Source: UBA6987 sp045616945
GTDB lineage: Bacteria > Bacillota > Clostridia > Lachnospirales > Lachnospiraceae
DNA: 10,235 nucleotides
NCBI GenBank assembly: GCA_045616945.1
Contig: JAZLHR010000098.1
Location: 1-10,235, forward strand
Reading direction: 5' to 3'
Position numbers and translations under genes: made by a program. Shown piece by piece: positions 1-6,259 of this stretch (position 1 is its first letter; each line of letters opens with the position of its first letter). The notes below the pieces were generated by a model. The model searched no databases. It was not told the origin of the DNA and was given only the letters and a program-made list of their open reading frames with translations.

Positions 1-73
1 CAGCAAAACGAACGAATTCCTGGAGAAGACCGGTCTGGAGCCCATCCACTGCCAGATAGAAGATATCCCCTGA
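1..73 (+). CDS. 3' end of an unidentified protein gene
   Basis: One frame (codons from base 2) is open from the window edge to a TGA at 71-73, giving 23 residues that end in IEDIP. The stop lies five bases before a hairpin terminator, which is where the end of a transcript is expected, so this frame is preferred over the other two. The tail is too short to assign to a family; no motif is recognised. It converges with the leftward gene at 124-603. Confidence 0.55.
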   Translation, partial: SKTNEFLEKTGLEPIHCQIEDIP

Positions 74-78
74 TACAG

Positions 79-108
79 AAAAAAGCCGCCCGGCCGGACG
101 GCTTTTTT
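79..108. terminator. Bidirectional intrinsic terminator between convergent genes
   Basis: Six A's (79-84), GCCG (85-88), a GC-rich centre, CGGC (99-102) and six T's (103-108) form an inverted repeat with a U-tract in whichever direction it is read. It sits five bases after the rightward stop codon and 15 bases beyond the end of the leftward gene, so it can serve both. Confidence 0.85.
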
Positions 109-123
109 GATGGGGAGGGGGCT

Positions 124-603
124 TCAGCGGCGCCTGGAAAAACCGGTGCGGCGGGCGATCGTTTTGTCACCCTTTACCGGAGCGGCTATGCTTGTGCCGA
201 GATAGGCATTCAGGCGGTCCAGATTCTGACGGGTATATTTGACCTGCAGAACGTGAGGATCCTTTTTGTCATTTCGCTTTTCCGGGGGAATTCTGCCGTC
301 CTCCAGGACGATTATCCATTCCTTGACCAGACTGTCGTAGTGATATTTCGGGAGGATCTGTTCTTTGGGGATCCGCACCCGGAAACGCTCCGCGCCGGCC
401 TCCGTCAGAGAAAGCGCGCGGAACACCTCCCGCCAGAGCAGCAGGAAAAGGATCAGCAGCGTTCCGGCCCCGACCCAGAGAAAGATCGGTTTCCCTTCGT
501 CCCAGAAATAATTATAGACACATACGCTGAGAAGCGCGGCAAAGCCGAAAGAATAAACGGCAGCCTCCCAGCGGGCAAAATCATACAGATGCGGATGGCG
601 CAT
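124..603 (-). CDS. Small membrane protein with two transmembrane helices, function unknown
   Basis: A 159-residue protein of no family I recognise. Residues about 13-33 (rich in A, F, V, L) and 38-57 (FLWVGAGTLLILFLLLW) are hydrophobic enough to be two membrane helices joined by a short polar turn (DEGKP). The remaining 100 residues are charged and probably cytoplasmic, ending in a basic tail (SRRR). The soluble part contains a short predicted beta-like stretch (EWIIVLEDG, 95-103) followed by a region resembling a helix (TRQNLDRLNAYLG). The start is well supported: GGGAGGG lies four bases upstream of the ATG on this strand, and a good promoter lies 33 bases further out. It reads away from gap and is not part of the glycolytic unit. 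The opposite strand is also open here but lacks comparable signals. Confidence 0.75.
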   Translation of the reverse strand: MRHPHLYDFARWEAAVYSFGFAALLSVCVYNYFWDEGKPIFLWVGAGTLLILFLLLWREVFRALSLTEAGAERFRVRIPKEQILPKYHYDSLVKEWIIVLEDGRIPPEKRNDKKDPHVLQVKYTRQNLDRLNAYLGTSIAAPVKGDKTIARRTGFSRRR

Positions 604-635
604 GGTACCCTCCCGATATACAGCGATACGGGCCT

Positions 636-664
636 ATTCTACTGTTTCCCGCGGAAATTATCAA
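636..664 (-). promoter_or_regulatory. Promoter of the leftward membrane-protein gene
   Basis: On the minus strand, TTGATA (664-659) and TAGAAT (641-636) are separated by 17 bases, close to the sigma-A consensus. The predicted leader is about 28 bases and includes a GGGAGGG ribosome site. The spacer contains an imperfect palindrome (TTTCC-c-GCGGAAA, 645-657) that could be an operator; no regulator is identified. Confidence 0.7.
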
Positions 665-786
665 GAGGAAAAACAGACGGAGCCTGCAGACTGCCCGCGG
701 AAAAGGAAATGCCGTGAGAGAGCCCGGGACACCGGCGGAAACACGCAAAAAAACACTTAAGAAAACAAATATTTACATCTTACTAC

Positions 787-815
787 TTGACGAACGGGAA
801 AGGACTTGTTAAAAT
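787..815 (+). promoter_or_regulatory. Sigma-A-type promoter of gap
   Basis: TTGACG (787-792) and TAAAAT (810-815) are separated by exactly 17 bases, each one or two bases from consensus. The 40 bases before it are rich in A and T (a run of seven A's at 747-753, then AAATATTTACAT), like an UP element. Transcription would start near 822 and give a leader of about 70 bases. The -10 box lies inside a Rex-like palindrome. Confidence 0.8.
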
Positions 816-823
816 AATAACGT
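806..823. promoter_or_regulatory. Candidate Rex operator overlapping the gap -10 box
   Basis: The site reads TTGTTA-N6-TAACGT. The Rex consensus in Bacillota is close to TTGTTA-N6-TAACAA, so the left half matches six of six and the right half four of six. Rex is a repressor that leaves DNA when the NADH/NAD+ ratio is high; GAPDH produces NADH, and the palindrome covers the -10 box where a repressor would block polymerase. The region is AT-rich, so a chance match is possible, and no rex gene is visible in the window. Confidence 0.4.
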
Positions 824-858
824 TTTTCGGCCTTGATTTGAAGGCAGTTACAAGACAC

Positions 859-883
859 CAAACTATCTAAAGTTTGAGGAGGG
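859..883 (+). promoter_or_regulatory. Leader hairpin abutting the gap ribosome site
   Basis: CAAACT (859-864) pairs perfectly with AGTTTG (871-876) around a six-base loop. The strong SD sequence GAGGAGGG (876-883) begins at the last base of the stem, seven bases before the ATG. The stem could hold the SD exposed or protect the mRNA end; it is not a terminator because no U-tract follows. Confidence 0.5.
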
Positions 884-890
884 TAAAAAT

Positions 891-1904
891 ATGGTAAGAG
901 TTGCTATTAACGGTTTTGGCCGTATCGGCCGTCTGGCTTTCCGTCAGATGTTTGGCGCTGAAGGCTACGAAGTTGTTGCCATCAATGATCTGACCAGCCC
1001 CGCGATGCTGGCTCACCTGCTGAAGTACGATTCTTCTCAGGGCAATTATGCTGCTGCCGGTCACGTTGTGACCGCTACCGATGATTCCATCATCGTAGAC
1101 GGCAAGGAAATCAAGATCTACGCCATGAAGGATGCCAAGGATCTTCCTTGGGGCGAGATCGGTGTTGACGTAGTTCTGGAGTGCACCGGTTTCTACACCT
1201 CCAAGGCTGCTGCTTCCGCTCATATCACTGCAGGTGCTAAGAAGGTCGTTATTTCCGCTCCCGCCGGCAACGATCTGCCTACCATCGTTTACAATGTAAA
1301 CCATGAAGTTCTGACCAAGGAAGACACCATCATTTCCGCTGCTTCCTGCACCACCAACTGCCTGGCTCCCATGGCAAAGGCCCTGAACGACCTCGCCGCC
1401 ATCAAGTCCGGTATCATGGTTACCATTCATGCCTACACCGGCGATCAGATGATCCTGGACGGCCCTCAGCGCAAGGGCGACCTGCGCCGCAGCCGCGCTG
1501 CCGCCATCAACATCGTTCCCAACAGCACCGGCGCTGCCAAGGCTATCGGCCTGGTTATTCCCGAGCTGAACGGCAAGCTGATCGGCGCTGCCCAGCGTGT
1601 TCCTACCCCTACCGGTTCCACCACTATCCTGACCGCGGTTGTGGAAGGCAAGGTTACCAAGGATGAGATCAACGCCGCCATGAAGGCTGCCGCTACCGAG
1701 TCCTTCGGCTACAACGAAGACGAAATCGTATCCAGCGATGTTATCGGCATGAGATTCGGTTCTCTGTTCGATGCTACCCAGACCATGGTTCTGCCGCTTG
1801 ACAACGGTACCACCGAGGTTCAGGTCGTTTCCTGGTATGATAACGAGAACTCCTACGTAAGCCAGATGGTTCGTACCATCAAGTACTTCGCCGAACTGGC
1901 CTAA
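891..1904 (+). CDS. gap: Glyceraldehyde-3-phosphate dehydrogenase, NAD-dependent, glycolytic
   Basis: Converts glyceraldehyde 3-phosphate, phosphate and NAD+ into 1,3-bisphosphoglycerate and NADH in the cytoplasm. The 337 residues match the usual length. The N-terminal Rossmann motif is NGFGRIGR (7-14), and Asp33 at the end of the second strand indicates preference for NAD over NADP. The catalytic cysteine is Cys153 in SCTTNC, with His180 in TIHAYTGDQ and an anion-site arginine at 236 in AQRVPTPTG. The C-terminal signature WYDNENSY is present. Lysine codons are, as far as I could read, all AAG, a sign of very high expression. The start is fixed by GAGGAGGG seven bases upstream. It has its own promoter with a candidate Rex site, and a terminator separates it from the downstream kinase gene, which would allow gap mRNA to exceed that of the rest. 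Confidence 0.98.
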   Translation: MVRVAINGFGRIGRLAFRQMFGAEGYEVVAINDLTSPAMLAHLLKYDSSQGNYAAAGHVVTATDDSIIVDGKEIKIYAMKDAKDLPWGEIGVDVVLECTGFYTSKAAASAHITAGAKKVVISAPAGNDLPTIVYNVNHEVLTKEDTIISAASCTTNCLAPMAKALNDLAAIKSGIMVTIHAYTGDQMILDGPQRKGDLRRSRAAAINIVPNSTGAAKAIGLVIPELNGKLIGAAQRVPTPTGSTTILTAVVEGKVTKDEINAAMKAAATESFGYNEDEIVSSDVIGMRFGSLFDATQTMVLPLDNGTTEVQVVSWYDNENSYVSQMVRTIKYFAELA

Positions 1905-1921
1905 GTAATCGCATACCAATG

Positions 1922-1958
1922 GGGAGACAGGCACCGTAAGGGCTCGTCTCCCTTTTTT
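1922..1958 (+). terminator. Intrinsic terminator after gap, probably leaky
   Basis: GGGAGAC (1922-1928) pairs with GTCTCCC (1946-1952) around a 17-base loop and is followed by six T's. No promoter is apparent between it and the pgk-tpiA start 38 bases later, so some readthrough is needed to express the downstream genes. Confidence 0.85.
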
Positions 1959-1966
1959 CAAATAAG

Positions 1967-1990
1967 CGGCCGCCCGGCGGCCGGAAGGAG
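1967..1990 (+). promoter_or_regulatory. GC-rich hairpin next to the pgk-tpiA ribosome site
   Basis: CGGCCG (1967-1972) and CGGCCG (1978-1983), each self-complementary, pair around a CCCGG loop. The SD AAGGAG (1985-1990) starts two bases after the stem and lies six bases before the ATG. With no U-tract it is not a terminator. It may protect the 5' end of a processed downstream mRNA or affect ribosome access. Confidence 0.5.
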
Positions 1991-1996
1991 CCCTGT

Positions 1997-3967
1997 ATGT
2001 TAATTAAGAAAAATCTGAATGATCTGAAGGTGAAGGGACAGCGCATTCTGGTTCGCTGCGACTTCAATGTCCCGATCCGCGGCGGCGTCATCACTGACGA
2101 TACCCGTATCCGTGCCGCACTGCCTACCATCGAGAAGCTGCTGGCCGAGGGCGGCAAGGTGATCCTTTGCTCCCATCTGGGCAAGGTCAAGAATGGCCCG
2201 AACCCCGGCGAATCTCTGGCTCCCGTAGCCGAAGCTCTCTCCGCACAGCTGGGCAGAAAAGTCGTTTTTGTAGACGATGACAACGTGACCGGCGCAAAGG
2301 CTGCCGCAGCGGTGGCTGCCATGCAGGAGGGCGATGTGGTCCTGCTGCAGAATACCCGTTTCCGCGGCAAGGATGAGACCGCGAACGGCGAAGCTTTCAG
2401 CAAGGAACTGGCCGATCTGGCGGATTCCTATGTCTGCGACGCTTTCGGTTCCGCTCACAGAGCACATGCTTCTGTAGTCGGCGTGACCAAATATATCTCC
2501 GAAAAGGGCGGCGACAATGCTGTCGGCCTTCTGATGGAGAAAGAGATAGAGTTCCTGGGCAATGCGGTAGATAACCCTACTCGTCCTTTCGTAGCCATCC
2601 TAGGCGGCGCAAAGGTTGCCGATAAGCTGAATGTGATCTCCAATCTGCTGGAAAAGTGCGATACGCTGATCATCGGCGGCGGCATGGCTTATACATTCCT
2701 GAAGGCTAAGGGGTATGAAGTCGGCCAGTCCCTGGTAGACGATACCAAGATCGACTACTGCCGCGAAATGATCGACAAGGCTGCCAAGTTGGGCAAGACC
2801 CTGCTGCTGCCGATCGATACGACCGTTGCAGATGCTTTCCCCAATCCCATAGACGCTGCTCTTGAGACCTCTGTGGTTCCCAGCAATGCCATCCCGGCAG
2901 AAAAGATGGGCCTGGATATCGGTCCCAAGACCGTTGAACTGTTCTCCGCTGCGATCGCTTCCGCGAAGACGGTCGTATGGAACGGCCCGATGGGCGTATT
3001 TGAAAATCCGGCTCTGGCGGCAGGTACCAAGGCTGTTGCGGCTGCGATGGCTGCTTCCGATGCGACGACCGTTATCGGCGGCGGCGACAGTGCTGCAGCT
3101 GCCAATCAGATGGGCTTTGCCGATAAGATGAACCACATTTCCACCGGCGGCGGTGCTTCTCTGGAATTCCTGGAAGGCAACGGTCTGCCCGGTGTGGATG
3201 CCGCAGATGACCGCATTACTGCCCGCCGCCGCATCGTGGCCGGCAACTGGAAGATGAACAAGACCCCCAGCGAAACGGCCGCATTCATCCGTGAGCTGAA
3301 GCCTTATGTAGCTGCTGCCGACTGTGATGTCGTGCTTTGCGTGCCCGCAATCGATATCGTTCCCGCTGTGGAAGCAGCCAAGGGAAGCAACATTGAGATC
3401 GGTGCCGAAAACATGTATTTCGAAGAAAAGGGCGCTTTCACCGGTGAGATCGCTCCCGATATGCTGGTCGATGCCGGTGCGAAGTATGTCATCCTCGGCC
3501 ATTCCGAGCGCCGCGAATATTTTGCGGAGACCAACGAAGGCGTGAACAAGAAGGTGCTCAAGGCCTTCGAGCACGGCCTGACTCCCATCATCTGCTGCGG
3601 CGAGACGCTGACTCAGCGTGAGCAGGGCATCACCCTGCATTTCGTTCGTCAGCAGGTCAAGATCGCTTTCCTAAACGTTCCCGCCGAGAACGCAGCCAAG
3701 GCTGTGATCGCCTATGAACCCATCTGGGCTATCGGTACCGGCAAGGTAGCGACGACCGAGCAGGCAGAAGAGGTCTGCGGCGCCATCCGTCAGGTCATTG
3801 CGGAGATCTATAACGAAGAAACCGCAGCCAAGATCCGTATCCAGTACGGCGGCAGCGTTGCTCCTGCCAATGCGAAGGAGCTTTTTGCCCAAGCTGATAT
3901 CGACGGCGGTCTGGTCGGCGGTGCCAGCCTGAAGCTGGATTTCGGCAAGGTGGTAATGCCTGAATGA
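1997..3967 (+). CDS. pgk-tpiA: Bifunctional phosphoglycerate kinase / triosephosphate isomerase fusion
   Basis: One uninterrupted frame of 656 residues encodes two complete enzymes. Residues 1 to about 400 are phosphoglycerate kinase (1,3-bisphosphoglycerate + ADP to 3-phosphoglycerate + ATP): RCDFNVP at 20-26, SHLGK at 59-63, GGAKV at 203-207, VWNGPMGVFE at 327-336 and GGGDS at 361-365. About 411 to 656 is triosephosphate isomerase: NWKMN with Lys419, catalytic His502 in GHSERR and catalytic Glu574 in AYEPIWAIGTGK. The linker is only about ten residues (around DAADDRITAR). No SD with good spacing precedes a start codon near the junction, so separate isomerase synthesis is unlikely. Bifunctional PGK-TIM proteins are known, notably in Thermotoga maritima. 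The start follows AAGGAG; the stop overlaps gpmI by four bases. Transcription probably comes from the gap promoter through the leaky terminator. Confidence 0.97.
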   Translation: MLIKKNLNDLKVKGQRILVRCDFNVPIRGGVITDDTRIRAALPTIEKLLAEGGKVILCSHLGKVKNGPNPGESLAPVAEALSAQLGRKVVFVDDDNVTGAKAAAAVAAMQEGDVVLLQNTRFRGKDETANGEAFSKELADLADSYVCDAFGSAHRAHASVVGVTKYISEKGGDNAVGLLMEKEIEFLGNAVDNPTRPFVAILGGAKVADKLNVISNLLEKCDTLIIGGGMAYTFLKAKGYEVGQSLVDDTKIDYCREMIDKAAKLGKTLLLPIDTTVADAFPNPIDAALETSVVPSNAIPAEKMGLDIGPKTVELFSAAIASAKTVVWNGPMGVFENPALAAGTKAVAAAMAASDATTVIGGGDSAAAANQMGFADKMNHISTGGGASLEFLEGNGLPGVDAADDRITARRRIVAGNWKMNKTPSETAAFIRELKPYVAAADCDVVLCVPAIDIVPAVEAAKGSNIEIGAENMYFEEKGAFTGEIAPDMLVDAGAKYVILGHSERREYFAETNEGVNKKVLKAFEHGLTPIICCGETLTQREQGITLHFVRQQVKIAFLNVPAENAAKAVIAYEPIWAIGTGKVATTEQAEEVCGAIRQVIAEIYNEETAAKIRIQYGGSVAPANAKELFAQADIDGGLVGGASLKLDFGKVVMPE

Positions 3968-5496
3968 AAAAGCCTACTGTTTTGATGATCCTGGACGGCT
4001 TCGGATTGAACGACAGCAAAGACGGCAACGCGATTGCTGCCGCTGCGACGCCGCATCTGGATCGCTTGATGCAGGAATATCCCTTCGTAAAAGGACAGGC
4101 CAGCGGCTTAGCCGTCGGCCTGCCTGAAGGGCAGATGGGCAACTCCGAGGTGGGACATATGAATATGGGCGCAGGCCGTATCGTTTATCAGGACCTGACC
4201 CATATCACAAAAGAGATCGAAGACGGGACCTTCTTTACCAACGAAGCTCTTTTGACCGCCTGCAGGGCAGCTGCCCAAAAAGGTGCGCAGCTGCATCTGT
4301 TCGGGCTGATGTCCGACGGCGGTGTGCACAGCCATACCGAGCATGTGAAAGCACTGCTGAAGCTGGCGAAGCAGGAAGGCGTCCCGAAGGTCATGCTGCA
4401 TGCCTTTATGGACGGCCGTGATACGGCACCTACCTCCGGCAAGGGCTTTCTGCAGGAGTTTGAGGCCGCTGCCAAGGAAATCGGCGTCGGCACCGTGGCT
4501 TCGGTCATCGGACGTTTTTATGTCATGGACCGCGATAACCGCTGGGAGAGAGTGGAACGCGCCTACCGTGCCCTGACCGAGGGCATCGGCGAGCCGGCAT
4601 CCAATCCTGTGGCTGCCGTACAGGCTTCCTACGACAGGGGCGTGACCGATGAGTTCATCGAACCCATCGTGCGGACTCGCTGCGGCAAGCCGGTCGGCCG
4701 TGTCAAGAACGGCGACGCAGTGATCTTTTTCAATTTCCGCCCTGACCGTGCCAGAGAGATCTCCCGTGCGTTCCTGGATCCCGCCTTCACGGGCTTTGAG
4801 AGGACCGCATTGAAGGATCTGACCTATGTGTTCTTCACGGATTACGACCACACGATCCCGAACCATCTGGTCGCCTTTGAAAAGCAGAAGCTGACGAATA
4901 CTTTTGGCCAGTATCTGGCCGCCAGGGGGCTGAAGCAGCTCCGCCTGGCCGAAACGGAAAAGTATGCGCATGTGACATTCTTCTTCAACGGCGGCGTAGA
5001 AGAGCCGAACGAGAACGAAGAGCGCATTCTGGTGCCTTCCCCCAAGGTCGCGACATACGACCTGCAGCCGGAGATGAGTGCGCCGGCGGTCTGTGATAAG
5101 CTGGTAGAAGCTATCCACAGCGGAAAGTACGACGTCATCATCATCAATTTTGCCAATCCGGATATGGTCGGTCACACGGGCATTTTTGACGCGGCTGTGA
5201 AGGCCATCGAAACGGTCGATACCTGCGTGGGCAGGACCGTAGAGGCACTTCTGCAGGAAAACGGTCAGATGCTTCTCTGCGCGGACCACGGCAACGCGGA
5301 TGTGATGTGGGAGGCCGACGGCACCCCCATGACGGCGCATACGACCAATCTGGTCCCGTTCATTCTGGTCAATTATGAAAAGGGCGTGAAGCTGGCAGAA
5401 GGAGGCCGCCTGTGCGATATCGTTCCCACTCTGCTGGAAATGATGCAGCTGCCTCAGCCGGAAGAAATGACCGGTCATTCTTTGCTGGTACATTGA
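3964..5496 (+). CDS. gpmI: 2,3-bisphosphoglycerate-independent phosphoglycerate mutase
   Basis: Interconverts 3- and 2-phosphoglycerate through a phosphoserine intermediate, using two divalent metal ions (usually manganese), in the cytoplasm. The 510 residues match the family length of about 510. Visible active-site residues by family comparison are Asp11 (ILDGFG), the phosphorylated Ser61 (GQMGNSEVGH), His122 (GGVHSH), Asp150-Arg152-Asp153 (DGRD), Lys333 (AETEKYAHVT), Asp400 and His404 (NPDMVGH), Asp441-His442 (CADHGNADVM) and His459 (MTAHTTN). It belongs to the alkaline-phosphatase superfamily. ATG (3964-3966) overlaps the TGA of the fusion gene (3965-3967), which suggests translational coupling; an AAGGTGG at 3947-3953 may help. 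Lysine codons here mix AAA and AAG more than in gap, hinting at lower demand. Confidence 0.97.
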   Translation: MKKPTVLMILDGFGLNDSKDGNAIAAAATPHLDRLMQEYPFVKGQASGLAVGLPEGQMGNSEVGHMNMGAGRIVYQDLTHITKEIEDGTFFTNEALLTACRAAAQKGAQLHLFGLMSDGGVHSHTEHVKALLKLAKQEGVPKVMLHAFMDGRDTAPTSGKGFLQEFEAAAKEIGVGTVASVIGRFYVMDRDNRWERVERAYRALTEGIGEPASNPVAAVQASYDRGVTDEFIEPIVRTRCGKPVGRVKNGDAVIFFNFRPDRAREISRAFLDPAFTGFERTALKDLTYVFFTDYDHTIPNHLVAFEKQKLTNTFGQYLAARGLKQLRLAETEKYAHVTFFFNGGVEEPNENEERILVPSPKVATYDLQPEMSAPAVCDKLVEAIHSGKYDVIIINFANPDMVGHTGIFDAAVKAIETVDTCVGRTVEALLQENGQMLLCADHGNADVMWEADGTPMTAHTTNLVPFILVNYEKGVKLAEGGRLCDIVPTLLEMMQLPQPEEMTGHSLLVH

Positions 5497-5523
5497 CAGT
5501 ATCGGAGCTCGGCTCCGTCTTAT
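5493..5523 (+). promoter_or_regulatory. Candidate internal promoter with a 19-base spacer and a dyad
   Basis: A perfect TTGACA (5493-5498) overlaps the gpmI stop and is followed 19 bases later by TCTTAT (5518-5523; four of six matches). The spacer holds the perfect dyad CGGAGC-TCG-GCTCCG (5503-5517). Long-spacer promoters with a dyad in the spacer are typical of MerR-family activators. The -10 match is weak, and the dyad may instead act as an RNA hairpin. Confidence 0.3.
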
Positions 5524-5534
5524 CAATACGAAGC

Positions 5535-5556
5535 GGCTCTCAGGAGCCACAGGAGG
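5535..5556 (+). promoter_or_regulatory. Hairpin next to the ribosome site of the NifU-like gene
   Basis: GGCTC (5535-5539) pairs with GAGCC (5544-5548) around TCAG. The strong SD AGGAGG (5551-5556) follows two bases later, five bases before the ATG at 5562. This SD is what fixes the start, although the frame stays open upstream into gpmI. Confidence 0.5.
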
Positions 5557-5561
5557 AAAAC

Positions 5562-6254
5562 ATGATTTATACGCAGCAGATTCAGTCCATGTGCCCCGTA
5601 GCACAGGGCGTAAACCACGGCGCTGCTCCCATCCCGGAGGAAGCTCAGTGGATCAAGGCTAAGGAAGTCAAGGATATTTCCGGTTTTACGCACGGTATCG
5701 GCTGGTGCGCTCCTCAGCAGGGCGCCTGCAAGCTGTCCCTGAACGTAAAGAACGGTGTGATCCAGGAAGCTCTCGTTGAAACGCTCGGCTGCTCCGGCAT
5801 GACCCACTCCGCCGCTATGGCAGCGGAGATCCTGCCCGGCCGCACGATCCTGGAAGCACTGAATACGGACCTGGTATGCGATGCCATCAATACCGCCATG
5901 AGAGAACTGTTCCTGCAGATCGTTTACGGCCGCAGCCAGAGCGCTTTCTCGGAAGACGGTCTGGCCATCGGCGCCGGCCTGGAGGACCTCGGCAAGGGTC
6001 TCCGCAGCCAGATCGGTACCATGTACGGTACGTTGGAAAAGGGTCCCCGCTATCTGGAGATGGCAGAGGGCTATGTGACCGGTATCGCGCTGGATGAGGA
6101 AGGCCTGATTATCGGCTACCAGTTCGTCAACCTGGGCAAGATGGCCGATTTCATCAAGAAGGGTGATACCCCCAACGAAGCTTGGGAGAAATCTAAGGGC
6201 CAGTACGGCCGCGTGGCGGATGCAGCTCGCATCATCGACCCGAGAAAGGAGTGA
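5562..6254 (+). CDS. NifU/IscU-like Fe-S cluster scaffold protein with extra C-terminal region
   Basis: A 230-residue protein. Residues about 45-125 resemble the IscU/NifU N-terminal scaffold fold on which Fe-S clusters are built. The possible ligand cysteines are Cys49 and Cys56 (GWCAPQQGACKL), Cys77 (TLGCSGMTHSAA) and Cys106 (DLVCDAI); Cys11 lies outside. The usual GAPxCGD motif is altered: the cysteine is followed directly by KL with no Asp after it. IscU is about 130 residues, so the 100 or so beyond residue 125 (RSQSAFSEDG, then a strand-rich part around YVTGIALDEEGLIIGYQFVNLG) are extra and of unknown role. The start at 5562 is chosen for its AGGAGG, ignoring in-frame codons inside gpmI. 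The GGGtGRT gene follows after five bases, so the two are very probably made together. A role in cluster assembly is inferred from the family, not shown; no cysteine desulfurase gene is in the window. Confidence 0.8.
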   Translation: MIYTQQIQSMCPVAQGVNHGAAPIPEEAQWIKAKEVKDISGFTHGIGWCAPQQGACKLSLNVKNGVIQEALVETLGCSGMTHSAAMAAEILPGRTILEALNTDLVCDAINTAMRELFLQIVYGRSQSAFSEDGLAIGAGLEDLGKGLRSQIGTMYGTLEKGPRYLEMAEGYVTGIALDEEGLIIGYQFVNLGKMADFIKKGDTPNEAWEKSKGQYGRVADAARIIDPRKE

Positions 6255-6259
6255 TGATC

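Noticed and set aside
253..717. Open frame on the plus strand opposite the membrane-protein gene
   Set aside because: It has no SD or promoter and a low-complexity charged composition. The minus-strand gene has a good promoter, an SD and two clear membrane helices.
1798..1826. TTGACA inside the end of gap as a promoter for pgk-tpiA
   Set aside because: No -10-like sequence lies at 16-19 bases (CAGGTC at 17), and the site is ordinary coding sequence (Leu-Asp-Asn).
867..1961. Long minus-strand open frame opposite gap (364 residues)
   Set aside because: Its composition (long runs of G, S, N and Q) is the expected antisense of a codon-biased gene, and gap on the plus strand is certain.
3172..3230. 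Separate start for the isomerase half, or a frameshift at the PGK-TIM junction
   Set aside because: The frame is continuous, and the only in-frame GTG near the junction has GGAAGG too far upstream (about 15 bases). No slippery sequence was seen.
5412..5561. Upstream extension of the NifU-like protein into gpmI
   Set aside because: The frame is open, but the AGGAGG at 5551-5556 points to ATG 5562, and the extra residues are out-of-frame gpmI sequence with no resemblance to scaffold proteins.
4108..5604. Long minus-strand open frame opposite gpmI (498 residues)
   Set aside because: It lies antisense to an intact, motif-complete mutase, with no ribosome site or recognisable domain.
6251..6259. 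Earlier GTG or ATG starts for the GGGtGRT protein
   Set aside because: GTG 6251 overlaps the SD and ATG 6254 is only two bases from it. ATG 6260 has ideal spacing and gives a natural family N-terminus (MALFESYERRI).
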